Shown: positions 7,183 to 16,749, numbered from the stretch's first letter. The stretch: 64,000 nucleotides of DNA from Actinomycetales bacterium SN12 (GCA_002837415.1 PJCV01000003.1:1-64000); one strand, 5' to 3'. Notes: generated from the letters alone by a model not told the origin. Translations and numbers: made by a program.

Positions 7183-9296
7183 TGCTCTCCTTCTGCTGGC
7201 CCGTGCGGTGCGTCAGCCTGGTGCCGGGCATCCGCTCTGCGGCGACGCACCATGCGCACGCTGCCGACGATCAGCAGCACGACGATGACTCCGCCCAGGA
7301 TGCCGAGCCCGATGCCCTCCCAGTCGGCTCGCAGCGTGACGTCGGCGACCTCCGGCTGCCCGACGGGCACGCCCGTCGGGCTCTCGAGCCAGAAGCGCAC
7401 GTCGACACGTCCGCTCGCGACGCGGGCCTCGATCGGGATGTCGACGCGGGTCGAGCTCGAGGCGAGCGCGGTCACCTCGGTCGCCGGCTGGATGTCGAGC
7501 CGGTTGTCGGACGGCGTGCTGAACAGGGTGACCGTGACCGGCCAGGGCAGGTCGTTGCGCACCCAGACCGGAAGAGGTGCGGCCGAGGTGAACAGCTGCA
7601 CGGGCTTCGGCTTGACGACGTTCACCGAGGCGAGGGTGGTGTTCACGCGCTTCGTGTGGTCGGCGGCCCGCTCGGCGAACTCGTCGTCGCTGAGGCCGGC
7701 CCCGATCACACGCAGCATGCGGATGCGATCCGGGACGAGCAGCACGGCCGGCTCGTCGAGGATGCTCGCGAAGGCGGTGAGCCGGTCGGCCGCGGCCATC
7801 ATGCTGTTCAGCTCTGCCACACGCGCACCGGCGGTCGTCTCGGCGAGGGAGACGGATGCCGATTCCCCGCCACGCAGCGCGCTGAGCGTCGCACCGGGGC
7901 TGGCGAAGGCGACGAGGGCCTTGCGCAGCGCTTCGGGGGAGCGGGTCTCGGATCTCTCGAGCGCGAGAGCGGTGAGTGAGCTGCGCTGCCCGGCGAAGAA
8001 GAGATGCCCGGCGACCGCAGCCATCTCGGAATCAGCGGCGGCGACGGAATCCGTTCCCTCCACTGCGGCGGACAGACGCGCCGACGCGGACGCGTCGGTG
8101 ATCAGCAGGTCGCGCGCGTCGACCGCACTGTGCACGGCCGCGTCGCCCTCAACAGACGTGGAGGGAAGAATCGTGGTCACCTTGTCGCCGAGGTATGCGC
8201 CGAAGGCGGCGAGATCCTGTTCGGTCACCGTCGGCTGCGGCCAGAGGATGCCGCCGTGCGCGCCACGCACAGCCGTCAGCTCACTGCTCTCGGGCAGGTC
8301 GGGCTCAGCCGTGGGGATCGGCGTCGGGGTGGGCTCTGACGTCGACTCGAGCTTCGGTTCCACCGCGGGGAAGTCGGCAGGGTCGAGGAGCGGGGTGAGA
8401 TCCGGCGTTCCCAGCAGTTCGCTGCGCCCGGCCTGGGCCTGCACCGTGGCATCCGCATCGCCGAACTGCAGGGTGAACATGTCGTTCGGCAGCGCCTCGA
8501 ACTGCTCGAGCCACCGGGTCGCGCTGGCCGGAGCGCGGTCGCCGAGCACGCGGATCGACGCGGGGATCGCCGGGTCGATCGCCAGGATCGCGCTCGTGCC
8601 GGAGACGGCATCGACCAGCTCGGCGAGGTCGCCGCCGTCGGAGGTGAGGGTGGTCAGCTCGTCGGGGGTGAGCAGCGCGCCGTTCTCAGGAGTCGCCGTG
8701 ACCGGCACGATCACGGCCGTTCGGGCGTCGGAGGGGGCGGGAACGACCAGCACCGATCCGGCTGTGACGCTCAGCGGGACGGTCTTGCCGGCCGAGTCGG
8801 TGGTGGTGGCGCCGGTGAGCCTGGCCTTGAGCGGATAGACACCGGGTGCGAGCTCACCCAGCGCAGCGGGTTCGACGGTCAGGTCGATCGTCTCGTCAGA
8901 CCCGTCGGCGACCGCGGGGGAGCTCTCGACGGCCACGGCGCGGAAGGCGCCGTCGACAGCGCCGCCGTCGAGCCAGGCGTCGAGCGCAGCACCGTCGGGG
9001 AGGGGAGTGCTGTTCAGCTCGACGCTGACACTGCCGGCGGTGAGGTTGCTGTCGGTGGGATTCTCGATCGTCACGCTGCTCGGCAGCGGCGCCCCGGGCG
9101 CGATCTGCCCGGTGTCGCCGACCGACAGGAACATCTCCACGGCCGCGTCGGCCGGCTGCTCGGCATCCGCATCATCGGCGACCGCCGCCGGGGCGGCGCC
9201 GAGGCCGAGAGAGCCGACGACGAGCACCGCGGCGAGGCGGCCCAGCAGCCGCCGCGCGCGCGGGCGCCGGCCTTCGCGATGGAGTGTCGAGATCAT
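7179..9296 (-). CDS. Exported DUF6049 family protein
   Basis: This is a 705-residue secreted and membrane-anchored protein coupled to murJ. A signal peptide follows an arginine-rich N-terminus (LLGRLAAVLVVGSLGLG, ending APAAVADD). A long extracytoplasmic region carries Ig-like beta segments at both ends. One transmembrane helix (LGILGGVIVVLLIVGSVRMV) and a short basic cytoplasmic tail close it. I start it at the ATG at 9294-9296, because everything upstream in the frame lacks a signal sequence. The family is known from actinobacterial murJ operons, where a role in envelope assembly is inferred from position only. A TAGAAT hexamer on this strand at 9337-9342 could start transcription of this gene and murJ. 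Confidence 0.85.
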   Translation of the reverse strand: MISTLHREGRRPRARRLLGRLAAVLVVGSLGLGAAPAAVADDADAEQPADAAVEMFLSVGDTGQIAPGAPLPSSVTIENPTDSNLTAGSVSVELNSTPLPDGAALDAWLDGGAVDGAFRAVAVESSPAVADGSDETIDLTVEPAALGELAPGVYPLKARLTGATTTDSAGKTVPLSVTAGSVLVVPAPSDARTAVIVPVTATPENGALLTPDELTTLTSDGGDLAELVDAVSGTSAILAIDPAIPASIRVLGDRAPASATRWLEQFEALPNDMFTLQFGDADATVQAQAGRSELLGTPDLTPLLDPADFPAVEPKLESTSEPTPTPIPTAEPDLPESSELTAVRGAHGGILWPQPTVTEQDLAAFGAYLGDKVTTILPSTSVEGDAAVHSAVDARDLLITDASASARLSAAVEGTDSVAAADSEMAAVAGHLFFAGQRSSLTALALERSETRSPEALRKALVAFASPGATLSALRGGESASVSLAETTAGARVAELNSMMAAADRLTAFASILDEPAVLLVPDRIRMLRVIGAGLSDDEFAERAADHTKRVNTTLASVNVVKPKPVQLFTSAAPLPVWVRNDLPWPVTVTLFSTPSDNRLDIQPATEVTALASSSTRVDIPIEARVASGRVDVRFWLESPTGVPVGQPEVADVTLRADWEGIGLGILGGVIVVLLIVGSVRMVRRRRADARHQADAPHGPAEGEQ

Positions 9297-9336
9297 GAGT
9301 GCGGGTCGCCGGATGCCAGCACCGACGACGCCCCCG

Positions 9337-9342
9337 ATTCTA
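9337..9342 (-). promoter_or_regulatory. Candidate -10 hexamer for the DUF6049-murJ operon
   Basis: TAGAAT on the minus strand would give a leader of roughly 35 bases. The divergent methyltransferase promoter lies 33 bases away on the other strand. Confidence 0.4.
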
Positions 9343-9374
9343 GGGCGCACCGCGCCGGGAACCCTGAAGGCGCG

Positions 9375-9380
9375 TAGAGT
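9375..9380 (+). promoter_or_regulatory. -10 hexamer of a leaderless promoter
   Basis: TAGAGT ends seven bases before the GTG at 9388, and no ribosome binding site is present. Confidence 0.6.
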
Positions 9381-9387
9381 GACCGCC

Positions 9388-10896
9388 GTGCCTGATCGCG
9401 CCCAGCCCCGCCCCGACGCCCCTCTGACACAGGCGCTCGCCGCTGATCTCGACGCCGCCGACTTCCGTTCCGAACCGCTGCGGTCGCTGTGGGGCGAGGA
9501 GGCGGACGACGCGCTCGGGCGTGGCCTGCAGGAGCCGGTCCTGCGTGCCCTGCACTCGCGCGACGACGCGCTCGCGACGCTGGGCCGGCTGTGGGTGCTC
9601 GGGATGCCGCAGCCGCAGGACGCCGTCGAGCGGGCGCTGCCGAAAGCGGGCGTCGCAGGAGTGGTCACGCTGGGCCTTGCCCGCGTGGAGGGAGCGACCG
9701 TGCATCCGCAGGCGCTGATCCGCCCGCAGTCGTTTGTGGATGCCGACGGTGTCGGCGAGTGGTGGATCGCCAGCGACCTCGACGAGGCCGCCCTCGGCGC
9801 GGCCCTGCCCGCCGATCACGTGCTGGGCGTCGGCGGCGCGTCGCGAACGCTGGCCGAGCTGATCATTCCCGTGCCCGTCGAGCGGGCGCTCGACCTCGGC
9901 ACCGGATGCGGCATCCAGGCGCTGCTCGTGTCGCGGCACGCGGCCAGGGTCGTGGCGACCGACATCTCCGCGCGCGCCCTGGCCTACGCGGAGTTGAACG
10001 CGCAGCTGAACGGCGTGCACGACATCGAGTTCCGGCTCGGCAGTCTCTTCGAGCCCGTCGCGGGGGAGACGTTCGACCTGATCGTCTCGAATCCGCCCTT
10101 CGTGATCACGCCGCGCGCCACCGACGTGCCCGAGTACGAGTACCGCGACGGCGGCCTGGTGGGGGATGCCCTTGTCGAGGAGTTCCTCAGGCACGCGCCC
10201 GCGCATCTCGCTCCTGGCGGCATCGCGCAGCTGCTCGGCAACTGGGAGTCGCGCGCGGACGCTCCTGGTCTCGATCGCGTCCGCTCATGGGTGGGCGACG
10301 ATCTCGATGCGTGGGTGATCCAGCGCGAGGAGCTCACCCCGCTCGGCTATGCCGAGCTGTGGATCCGCGACGGCGGCACCCTGCCGCGCGATGCGGAGTT
10401 CACCAGCCTGCTCTCCGCCTGGCTCGACGACTTCGCCGAGCGCGAGGTGACGGCGGTCGGCTTCGGGTACATCCTGCTGCGGCGGCCAGTGACGGGTGCC
10501 ACGGTGCTCCGCCGGTTCGAGACCGTCTCGCAGCCCGTGTCGAACCTCGGCCGCGCCCTCGGTGCTGGTCTTGCCGCACACGACGCGCTGGCCACGGGCA
10601 TCCCGGACCGTCTGGTGGTCGCTCAAGACGTGACCGAAGCTCGCCACCACATGCCCGGCGAGGACGACCCGAGCGTCATCGAGCTGCGCCAGGGCGGCGG
10701 CTTCGGGCGCACGATCGGGGTCGACAGCGCGCTCGCCGGGTTCGTCGGAGCGTGCGACGGCGAACTGACCGTGGGGCAGATCGTCGCCGCGCTCGCCGAC
10801 CTGTTCGATGTGCCGCTCGCCGCCCTGTGGGCAGACATCGAACCGCGCATCCGCCAGCTGGTGCTCGATGGACTGCTGCTGCCGGCTGCGGAATAG
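9388..10896 (+). CDS. Class I SAM-dependent methyltransferase, HemK/RlmG-like
   Basis: This is a 502-residue three-part methyltransferase. The N-terminal region of about 150 residues resembles the extra domain of actinobacterial N5-glutamine/RNA methyltransferase-like proteins. The central Rossmann domain has the SAM-binding LDLGTGCGIQALL near residue 172 and the catalytic NPPF motif (IVSNPPFVITPR) near residue 233, which specifies amide or purine N-methylation. The last 120 residues form a second accessory domain. The open frame continues upstream, but the GTG at 9388 follows a TAGAGT -10 by seven bases, so I take it as a leaderless start. The target (protein release factor, ribosomal protein or RNA) cannot be read from the sequence. 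Confidence 0.85.
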   Translation: MPDRAQPRPDAPLTQALAADLDAADFRSEPLRSLWGEEADDALGRGLQEPVLRALHSRDDALATLGRLWVLGMPQPQDAVERALPKAGVAGVVTLGLARVEGATVHPQALIRPQSFVDADGVGEWWIASDLDEAALGAALPADHVLGVGGASRTLAELIIPVPVERALDLGTGCGIQALLVSRHAARVVATDISARALAYAELNAQLNGVHDIEFRLGSLFEPVAGETFDLIVSNPPFVITPRATDVPEYEYRDGGLVGDALVEEFLRHAPAHLAPGGIAQLLGNWESRADAPGLDRVRSWVGDDLDAWVIQREELTPLGYAELWIRDGGTLPRDAEFTSLLSAWLDDFAEREVTAVGFGYILLRRPVTGATVLRRFETVSQPVSNLGRALGAGLAAHDALATGIPDRLVVAQDVTEARHHMPGEDDPSVIELRQGGGFGRTIGVDSALAGFVGACDGELTVGQIVAALADLFDVPLAALWADIEPRIRQLVLDGLLLPAAE

Positions 10897-10925
10897 CTTC
10901 CGCCTTTCATGCGTTTGCATACGAC

Positions 10926-11981
10926 ATGAAGGCATTCGGCTTCCTCTCCTTCGGGCACTACGCAGACGTGCCCGGCTCCCTGACCCGCACCGCCGGCGAC
11001 ATGCTGCGCCAGACCATCGAGATCGCTGAGGGCGCCGATGAGATCGGCGTCAACGGCGCTTACCTGCGCGTGCACCACTGGGCGCGCCAGGCCGCGTCGC
11101 CCATGCCGCTGCTGTCGGCCATGGCGGCGCGCACGAAGCGCATCGAGGTCGGCACCGGTGTGATCGACATGCGGTACGAGAACCCGTTCCAGTTCGCCGA
11201 GGAGGCCGCCGCCCTCGACCTCATCGCCGACGGCCGCATCGCGCTCGGGGTGAGTCGCGGTTCACCCGAGACGGCGCTGCGCGGCTACGAGACCTTCGGC
11301 TTCCACGACGAGGAGGACACCGAGCGCGGCAGCGTGCTGGCGCGCGAGAAGTTCGACCTCTTCCTGCGGGCGATCGACGGAGAGCGCGTCGCCCCCGGCG
11401 ACCCCCGGATGGTCGGCGAGGGCCAGTACCTCGCCATCGAGCCGCAGTCGCCGACGCTGCGGGACCACATCTGGTGGGGCGCCGGCTCGCGTGCGACCGC
11501 CGAGACGACCGGACGCATGGGCCTGAACATGATGAGCTCGACTCTGCTCACCGAGGCGACCGGCCAGCCGTTCCACGAGCTGCAGCGCGAGCAGATCGAC
11601 CTGTTCCGCACGGCGTACAAAGAGGCCGGGCACACCGGAACGCCGCGTGTGGCGGTGAGCCGGAGCGTCTTCCCGCTGGTCAGCGACCGCGACCGTGCCT
11701 ACTTCGGGCTGCGCTCACGCGAGAACAGCGACCAGGTCGGCATCATCGACGGATATCGCTCGACGTTCGGCAAGACCTACGCGGCCGAGCCCGACGAGCT
11801 GATCGAGCAGCTGCGGGCCGACGAGGCGGTCATGGCGGCCGACACCCTCATGCTGACCATCCCGAACCAGCTCGGCCCCGAGTACAACCTGCACGTGCTG
11901 CAGGCCTTCGCCGAGCACGTCGCCCCGGCGCTGGGATGGATCCCCAACACCGAGGGGCCGGTCGCGGGATACGCGATCTGA
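10926..11981 (+). CDS. LLM class flavin-dependent oxidoreductase (luciferase-like)
   Basis: This 351-residue TIM-barrel protein is of the bacterial luciferase-like monooxygenase family and uses reduced FMN or F420. The N-terminus MKAFGFLSFGHYAD is a typical first strand. The segment RIEVGTGVIDMRYENPFQFAEEAAALDLIADGRIALGVSRGS is the family core and contains the GxSRG phosphate/flavin contact. The start is the first ATG after the upstream stop, 30 bases downstream. The large open frame further upstream is a shadow of the methyltransferase. The substrate is unknown, and F420 cannot be distinguished from FMN here. Confidence 0.88.
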   Translation: MKAFGFLSFGHYADVPGSLTRTAGDMLRQTIEIAEGADEIGVNGAYLRVHHWARQAASPMPLLSAMAARTKRIEVGTGVIDMRYENPFQFAEEAAALDLIADGRIALGVSRGSPETALRGYETFGFHDEEDTERGSVLAREKFDLFLRAIDGERVAPGDPRMVGEGQYLAIEPQSPTLRDHIWWGAGSRATAETTGRMGLNMMSSTLLTEATGQPFHELQREQIDLFRTAYKEAGHTGTPRVAVSRSVFPLVSDRDRAYFGLRSRENSDQVGIIDGYRSTFGKTYAAEPDELIEQLRADEAVMAADTLMLTIPNQLGPEYNLHVLQAFAEHVAPALGWIPNTEGPVAGYAI

Positions 11982-12007
11982 GCCTGCAGGTCGAAGCGCT
12001 TGGTTGT

Positions 12008-12013
12008 TAGGCT
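12008..12013 (+). promoter_or_regulatory. -10 hexamer of a leaderless promoter
   Basis: TAGGCT ends eight bases before the ATG at 12022. Confidence 0.5.
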
Positions 12014-12021
12014 CGCTTCTC

Positions 12022-12210
12022 ATGAAGACCAACTGGACGCTGCTGCTGACCTCAGGGCTCCTTCTCGGGAGCTTCTTCTTCGTGCGTAGCACCGAGGAGT
12101 TCCTACAAGGTCTGGGGTATGCCCTCGTGCTGGGTGCGTGCGCCGTTCAGCTCAGCTACATCCTGAAGTCGATCAGCGTCTATCGGAAGCGTTCGCTCAC
12201 CGAAAGCTGA
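12022..12210 (+). CDS. Small two-helix membrane protein
   Basis: This 62-residue protein has two hydrophobic helices (LLLTSGLLLGSFFFV and ALVLGACAVQLSYIL) separated by RSTEEFLQGLGY, and a basic C-terminus (YRKRSLTES). It is too short for a transporter and I recognise no family. The ATG lies eight bases after a TAGGCT hexamer and has no Shine-Dalgarno sequence. A TTG six codons upstream is in frame, but it would place the start inside that hexamer. The gene converges on the phosphoesterase to the right. Confidence 0.65.
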   Translation: MKTNWTLLLTSGLLLGSFFFVRSTEEFLQGLGYALVLGACAVQLSYILKSISVYRKRSLTES

Positions 12211-12260
12211 TTCGACCACTGCGTCGGCAGCTTCCGGCGCAATGCACCGACGGCGTGGGC

Positions 12261-14030
12261 TCACGACCCGTCGGGCGGGCCGAACAGACCTTCGCCGTGC
12301 TCGTGCAGCAGGCGATAGGCGTCGGCGAACGTCTGCGGCTCCGGCTCATCCGCTCTGCCGTAGCGGGCGATGAGCAGACCCAGCAGCCCCCGGGCGGGAG
12401 GGGTGAGCGGCTTCAGCTTCCGGGCCTCATCGGATCCGGGCGCTGTGCTCTCGGGATTCGGTGGCGTGTAGGCGGGTCTGGTGATGGGCCAGTCGGCCGG
12501 ATGCCGTGGCTGCTCGAGGTTCACGATGTTGAACAGCGTGTTCGCGGAGGCATCGCGGTCATTGAGCGGCTGCAGCCCGTGCAGCCGGCTGAGCGTGGCC
12601 GTCACCGACCCGTGATGCATCTCGTCGTGAATGATCGTCCCGCGCTTGGTGTACGCCGACACCGCGATGGCGGGTACCCGGCATCCGAGACGGTCGAAGG
12701 TGAAGCCCATCTCGCCGGCACCGGTGTCGGGGGTCGGCCTGGTCGCGGGCGGCGGCGGCACGTGGTCGTAGCATCCGCCGTGCTCATCGAACGTGATTAG
12801 CAGCAGGGTGTTGACCGCGTTCGAACCGTCAGGCGACGCGCTCGTGCGCACCGCCTCGTAGACGTCATGGACCAGCCGGTCGCCAGCACGCACGTCGGAG
12901 ATCGCGCTGTCGAACACGTCCTCGCCGTCGGCCGTGCTCTCACGCGGCGCGCCGAAGGGCGGATGGAAGTCGTTGTGGTCGTAGACCATCCGAGGCTCGA
13001 TGAATGCATACGCCGGCAGAGTGCCGTTCTTCGCGTCGGCGTAGAAGTCCTCCATCGTTCCGAAGTGGTCGGTGCGCCAGTACTTCTCCAGAACGGAAGC
13101 GTGCAGCATGCCGGTGAACGAGACCAGCTGGATGCGGTCGATGTAGATCCGCCAGCTGAGCTTCTTCTCCTCCAGCCGGTTGAAGATCGTGGGGGCCGCC
13201 GGCGCGCCCAGCCATTTGAGGTAGCCGCCGCCGGCCTGATTGGTGACGAAGCCGTGCGAGGTGGACGCATGGAAGAACGAGCGGTTGCAGAACGTCTGGG
13301 AAGGAACCGCCGCATACCAGTGGTCGAAGACGGCGAACTCAGTTGCGAGCGTCGACAGCACAGGCAGCATCTCGGGCGAGAACGAGCCCATGATGTGCGC
13401 GGCCTCTTCGGCCGTGGGCTCGGCGCCCCGACGCAGCCGCCGGACATTGATGAGATAGTCCTCGAGGAACCCCGACATGGTCGCCTTCTCGCCGTGTGTC
13501 GGAGTGTTGAACGGCGCCTCCATCTGGTCGACGAAGAGCTCGGCATTGGTCCTCGGATCGACGGTCCCGAAGATCTGGGTGTTCACGTGCGGATATTCCT
13601 CGCCGGGGTCCGGATCGGGAAGGCTCATGATCCGGTCGGTGTCGCCGTCGTAGACGTGGGCGGCCACTACGGTGCCATCGGAGGCGGTGTTGCTGTACGT
13701 CCCGAAGGCGAGCCCCTCGAACCTCTCGCCGTCGGGCAGGTTCTCGGCCGAGTACAGGTAGCCCAGGAGGTTGTCGAAGGAGCGGTTCTCGCCCATGAGC
13801 ACCACGATGTGGTCGAACCCGGGCTCGTGGCGAGGGGTGAGGGCGGCGAAGGGATCGGGCGCACTGGCGAAGCCGCTTCCGCGGCCGGATGCCAGCGACG
13901 CGCCGATCGCCGCTCCGCCCGCTCCGCCGATGACCGCACCGGCGAGAGCGGCCCCGCTCAGCTTGAGGAAGCCCCGCCGGGAGGGATCGCCAGTGGGTTC
14001 GTGCGCGGGTGGTGGTGCGTCGTCGGCCAC
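12261..14030 (-). CDS. Exported phosphoesterase (phospholipase C / AcpA-type acid phosphatase)
   Basis: This is a 589-residue member of the phosphoesterase family that includes non-haemolytic phospholipase C and acid phosphatase AcpA. A twin-arginine signal (SRRGFLKLSGAALAGAVIG) near residue 20 predicts Tat export of a folded metalloenzyme. The metal/nucleophile motif GENRSFDNLLGYL lies near residue 80, and the second signature TFDEHGGCYDHVPPP near residue 418. The GTG at 14028-14030 follows a perfect TATGAT -10 by six bases. It probably hydrolyses phosphomonoesters or phospholipids outside the cell, but substrate choice cannot be read. A second exported phosphoesterase lies directly upstream on the same strand. 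Confidence 0.9.
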   Translation of the reverse strand: MADDAPPPAHEPTGDPSRRGFLKLSGAALAGAVIGGAGGAAIGASLASGRGSGFASAPDPFAALTPRHEPGFDHIVVLMGENRSFDNLLGYLYSAENLPDGERFEGLAFGTYSNTASDGTVVAAHVYDGDTDRIMSLPDPDPGEEYPHVNTQIFGTVDPRTNAELFVDQMEAPFNTPTHGEKATMSGFLEDYLINVRRLRRGAEPTAEEAAHIMGSFSPEMLPVLSTLATEFAVFDHWYAAVPSQTFCNRSFFHASTSHGFVTNQAGGGYLKWLGAPAAPTIFNRLEEKKLSWRIYIDRIQLVSFTGMLHASVLEKYWRTDHFGTMEDFYADAKNGTLPAYAFIEPRMVYDHNDFHPPFGAPRESTADGEDVFDSAISDVRAGDRLVHDVYEAVRTSASPDGSNAVNTLLLITFDEHGGCYDHVPPPPATRPTPDTGAGEMGFTFDRLGCRVPAIAVSAYTKRGTIIHDEMHHGSVTATLSRLHGLQPLNDRDASANTLFNIVNLEQPRHPADWPITRPAYTPPNPESTAPGSDEARKLKPLTPPARGLLGLLIARYGRADEPEPQTFADAYRLLHEHGEGLFGPPDGS

Positions 14031-14036
14031 GAGGCG

Positions 14037-14042
14037 ATCATA
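14037..14042 (-). promoter_or_regulatory. -10 hexamer of a leaderless promoter
   Basis: On the minus strand TATGAT is followed by six bases and then the GTG at 14030. This is the best -10 match among the leaderless genes here. Confidence 0.65.
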
Positions 14043-14120
14043 AGCGCGCGGGCTCAGCAGGGGAATGCCTTCGGTGCTGAGCGCGCGCTCGAGAGCGCAG
14101 CGCGGCGCGCATCACGCAGA

Positions 14121-14153
14121 AGGGCGTCGCCCGGAGGATCCGGACGACGCCCT
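14121..14153 (-). terminator. Terminator after the anchored metallophosphatase
   Basis: AGGGCGTCG (14121-14129) pairs with CGACGCCCT (14145-14153), with a further inner CGGA/TCCG stem. It lies 16 bases past the stop of the gene ending at 14170. Confidence 0.7.
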
Positions 14154-14169
14154 GTGCCGATGCCCTCGG

Positions 14170-16749
14170 CTATGCCTTCTCGATCTCGGAACGAGCGCGA
14201 CGTCGGCTGATCGCGACCACTGCCGCGCCGGCCAGAAGCAGCATGACGGCCGCAGTGATGTACGGCGCGCTGTCGGCACCGGTCGTCGCGAGGCTGCCGC
14301 CGAGGTTCGCCCCACCGGCGTCCGCCCCACCGGCGTTCGTCCCGCCCGCATCGCCCGAGCCCGGCGTCGCACCGTCGCCCGCCCCAGCGCCGCCGCCCGG
14401 CACCTGCGCGGCGGTGACGGTCAGAGCCGCCGTGACCTCTTCGCCGCTCTCGCGGATCGCCGCGAGCGTGTGGCTGCCGGCAGGGGTGGAGGCCGGAATG
14501 GTGAGGGATGCCCGAAGAGTCCCCTCGGCATCCGCGGTCGCCTGCCCGAGCTGCACCGGCTCGGAGCGCAGCTCGATGCGCACCTTCTCGCCCGCGCCGA
14601 AACCGGTGCCCGAGAGGGTCACCGTGTCACCTGCGCGCACGGTTCCGGCATCCACGGTCACGGATGCGGGAACATTCTGCGCCGGCGGCGTCATTCCTGC
14701 CTCGGTGACCCACTTCTCGCCGTCGTCGTACTTCGTGACGGTGAACTGGTCGTAGACCTCGCCGACCTGCTTGTCGGTGGTCGCTCCGGCGACCTTCTCG
14801 GCGACGTACGAGCGGTAGACGAGCTGATCCTTCGACACGTCGACCACCTGGTACGTGGTGATGTTCTCGCCGCGCAGCACCTGCGTGGCGCCGTTGTTGG
14901 TCCACACGTTCTTCGCGTCGGTCTCGAGGTCGTAGTGCTTCGCGCCCGAATTCGACACCATGTACACCGGACCGGTCGTGAGGCCGGGGGTGTCGGTCGC
15001 GGTGGTGTTCTTGTAGCCGCGCGCGTAGGTGTGGTCGTGGCCCATCATCACCAGGTCGATGTTGTTGCGCTCGAAGACCGGCACCCATTCCTCACGCAGG
15101 ATGGGCTCGTCGCGTCCGGCGGAGGTCGAGTACACCGGCTGGTGGAAGGTGACGACGTTCCACTTCGACGGGCTGGTGGTCAGGATGCCGTCGAGCCATG
15201 CCGCCTGGAAGCGGGTCCACAGCCGGGAGACGTCGTTCTTCGGGCACTCCGCGACCGTGCACTCGGGCAGGTTCGACGGGGTGAGGAAGGTCGTGTCACG
15301 GGTCGCGTTGAGGGTGATGAAGCGCACGTCCTGGTAGTCGGTGTAGTACGCGGTCTCCTGAGCGAAGGCGCTCCAGTGCTCGAAGTACGCCTTGTACTGA
15401 CGCGCCACCGGATCGTCTCCCTGAGCGAGGTTCGCGAGCTCGCCCACCGATCCGATGGTCGGGTTGTTGTGCGGGTACTCGAAGTTGGCCTTCCACGCTG
15501 TGAGCAGCTTGTCGCCGCTGTACTCGTGGTTGCCCGGGGCAGCCATGACGTTGGTCGTCGCTGCGGAGTCCTTCATGCCCGCGAACCAGTTGATCCACTC
15601 CGTCTCGTTCGACGAGGTGTTGATCAGGTCGCCCGCGTGCACCGACCCGATCGACCGCGGGGCGTTGGCCTCGGCCTGCTTGACCACCGATGGCCAGGTG
15701 GAGTCCAGCCCGATCTGCGCGTCGCCGTAGTAGACGAACTGGAAGTCGGATGCCTGCGGGTCGGCGGTGGTGAACTCCCGCCACTCGCTCCAGCTGCCCT
15801 CGAGACCCACGCGATAGCGGTATGCGGTAGCCCGGGTGAGACCGTCGACCGTGGCGGAGAAGTGCCGCAGCGGGTTGCCGTTGACGACTCCGGCGGAGTA
15901 TCCGTCAACCGTGCGCACCGCGCCGCCCGCGACCGGGGCGATCTGCACCTGACCCGTGGCGTGCGACGCATCACCGGCCTGCCACGAGAAGGCCTGCGAG
16001 GTCTCAGGCGTCTCGGTGGGGGTGAGGATGACGCGGCTCGGCGGGGCGGCCACGGGCTCGATGCTCTCCGAGACGAGCGTCAGCTCGGAAAGGTCGAAGT
16101 AGATGTCCGAGCTCGACTCGCGATCCTGGTAGAGCGCGACGGCGATGGTGTTCTCGCCGTCGACGAGCAGGTCGCCCGTGGCCGAGAACGTGCTCGTCAC
16201 TGGGTCGCTCTTGCCCTCGCCGGCGTATTCGAGGTTGGTGGTCTCGGTGATGCGGCCGTCGGCGTAGCTCGCCACCTTCTCGCCATTGATCCACACGACG
16301 AGCGCATCGTCGTACGTGACCTCGCCGGCAAGGGATGCCACCTGATCGGCGACGCCCTTGTCGAGCGTGAACTCGGAGCGGAAGAAGTAGGTGGGGACGG
16401 CGGTGCTCGTGCCGCTGATGTAGTGGTTCAGCAGGGTGCGCGGAGTGTGCGGCCCCACCGTGCCGAGTGCGCCGCGCTTGGCGCCGAAGGCACCCTGAGC
16501 GCTCTTCCATGCGCTGTCGTCGTACGACGGCGTGGTCCATACGCGCAGGTTCGCGTCGCCGCGCGCCGGGTCGGTGTTGTCATCGAGGTACCGCCAGGTG
16601 CTGTCGGTCGTGAGCAGCGGTGTCGTCGGCACCTCCGCCGGGGCGGCGGCGCTGGCCGCAGCCGGGGCGAGGAGGATGCCGCTGAGCAGCGTGACGAGCG
16701 CAGCGGCGGTCACCGGTGCGGTGCGCCGTGCGACGGGTCGAGAATGCAT
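14170..16749 (-). CDS. Cell-wall-anchored metallophosphoesterase (purple acid phosphatase-like)
   Basis: This is an 859-residue exported protein. A Sec signal peptide (LVTLLSGILLAPAAASA) comes first. An N-terminal beta-sandwich of about 200 residues follows, then a purple-acid-phosphatase-type FN3 domain (ATAYRYRVGLEG) and a calcineurin-like catalytic domain. The catalytic motifs, in order, are YYGDAQIG, HAGDLIN, PGNHEYSGD, TFHQPVY and GHDHTYARGY. An Ig-like domain, a Gly/Ala linker and a C-terminal sorting signal follow: LATTG at residues 820-824, a hydrophobic helix and RRRAR. LAxTG is the class E sortase signal, so the enzyme should be attached to peptidoglycan. The start at 16749 is fixed by the signal peptide and an upstream AAAGGA. 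Confidence 0.92.
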   Translation of the reverse strand: MHSRPVARRTAPVTAAALVTLLSGILLAPAAASAAAPAEVPTTPLLTTDSTWRYLDDNTDPARGDANLRVWTTPSYDDSAWKSAQGAFGAKRGALGTVGPHTPRTLLNHYISGTSTAVPTYFFRSEFTLDKGVADQVASLAGEVTYDDALVVWINGEKVASYADGRITETTNLEYAGEGKSDPVTSTFSATGDLLVDGENTIAVALYQDRESSSDIYFDLSELTLVSESIEPVAAPPSRVILTPTETPETSQAFSWQAGDASHATGQVQIAPVAGGAVRTVDGYSAGVVNGNPLRHFSATVDGLTRATAYRYRVGLEGSWSEWREFTTADPQASDFQFVYYGDAQIGLDSTWPSVVKQAEANAPRSIGSVHAGDLINTSSNETEWINWFAGMKDSAATTNVMAAPGNHEYSGDKLLTAWKANFEYPHNNPTIGSVGELANLAQGDDPVARQYKAYFEHWSAFAQETAYYTDYQDVRFITLNATRDTTFLTPSNLPECTVAECPKNDVSRLWTRFQAAWLDGILTTSPSKWNVVTFHQPVYSTSAGRDEPILREEWVPVFERNNIDLVMMGHDHTYARGYKNTTATDTPGLTTGPVYMVSNSGAKHYDLETDAKNVWTNNGATQVLRGENITTYQVVDVSKDQLVYRSYVAEKVAGATTDKQVGEVYDQFTVTKYDDGEKWVTEAGMTPPAQNVPASVTVDAGTVRAGDTVTLSGTGFGAGEKVRIELRSEPVQLGQATADAEGTLRASLTIPASTPAGSHTLAAIRESGEEVTAALTVTAAQVPGGGAGAGDGATPGSGDAGGTNAGGADAGGANLGGSLATTGADSAPYITAAVMLLLAGAAVVAISRRRARSEIEKA

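Noticed and set aside
5407..8838. A very long plus-strand open frame (over 1100 codons) opposite trxB, murJ and DUF6049
   Set aside because: It is the antisense shadow of GC-rich genes: no recognisable domain, arginine/glycine/aspartate-rich low-complexity translation, and the minus-strand genes are clearly real.
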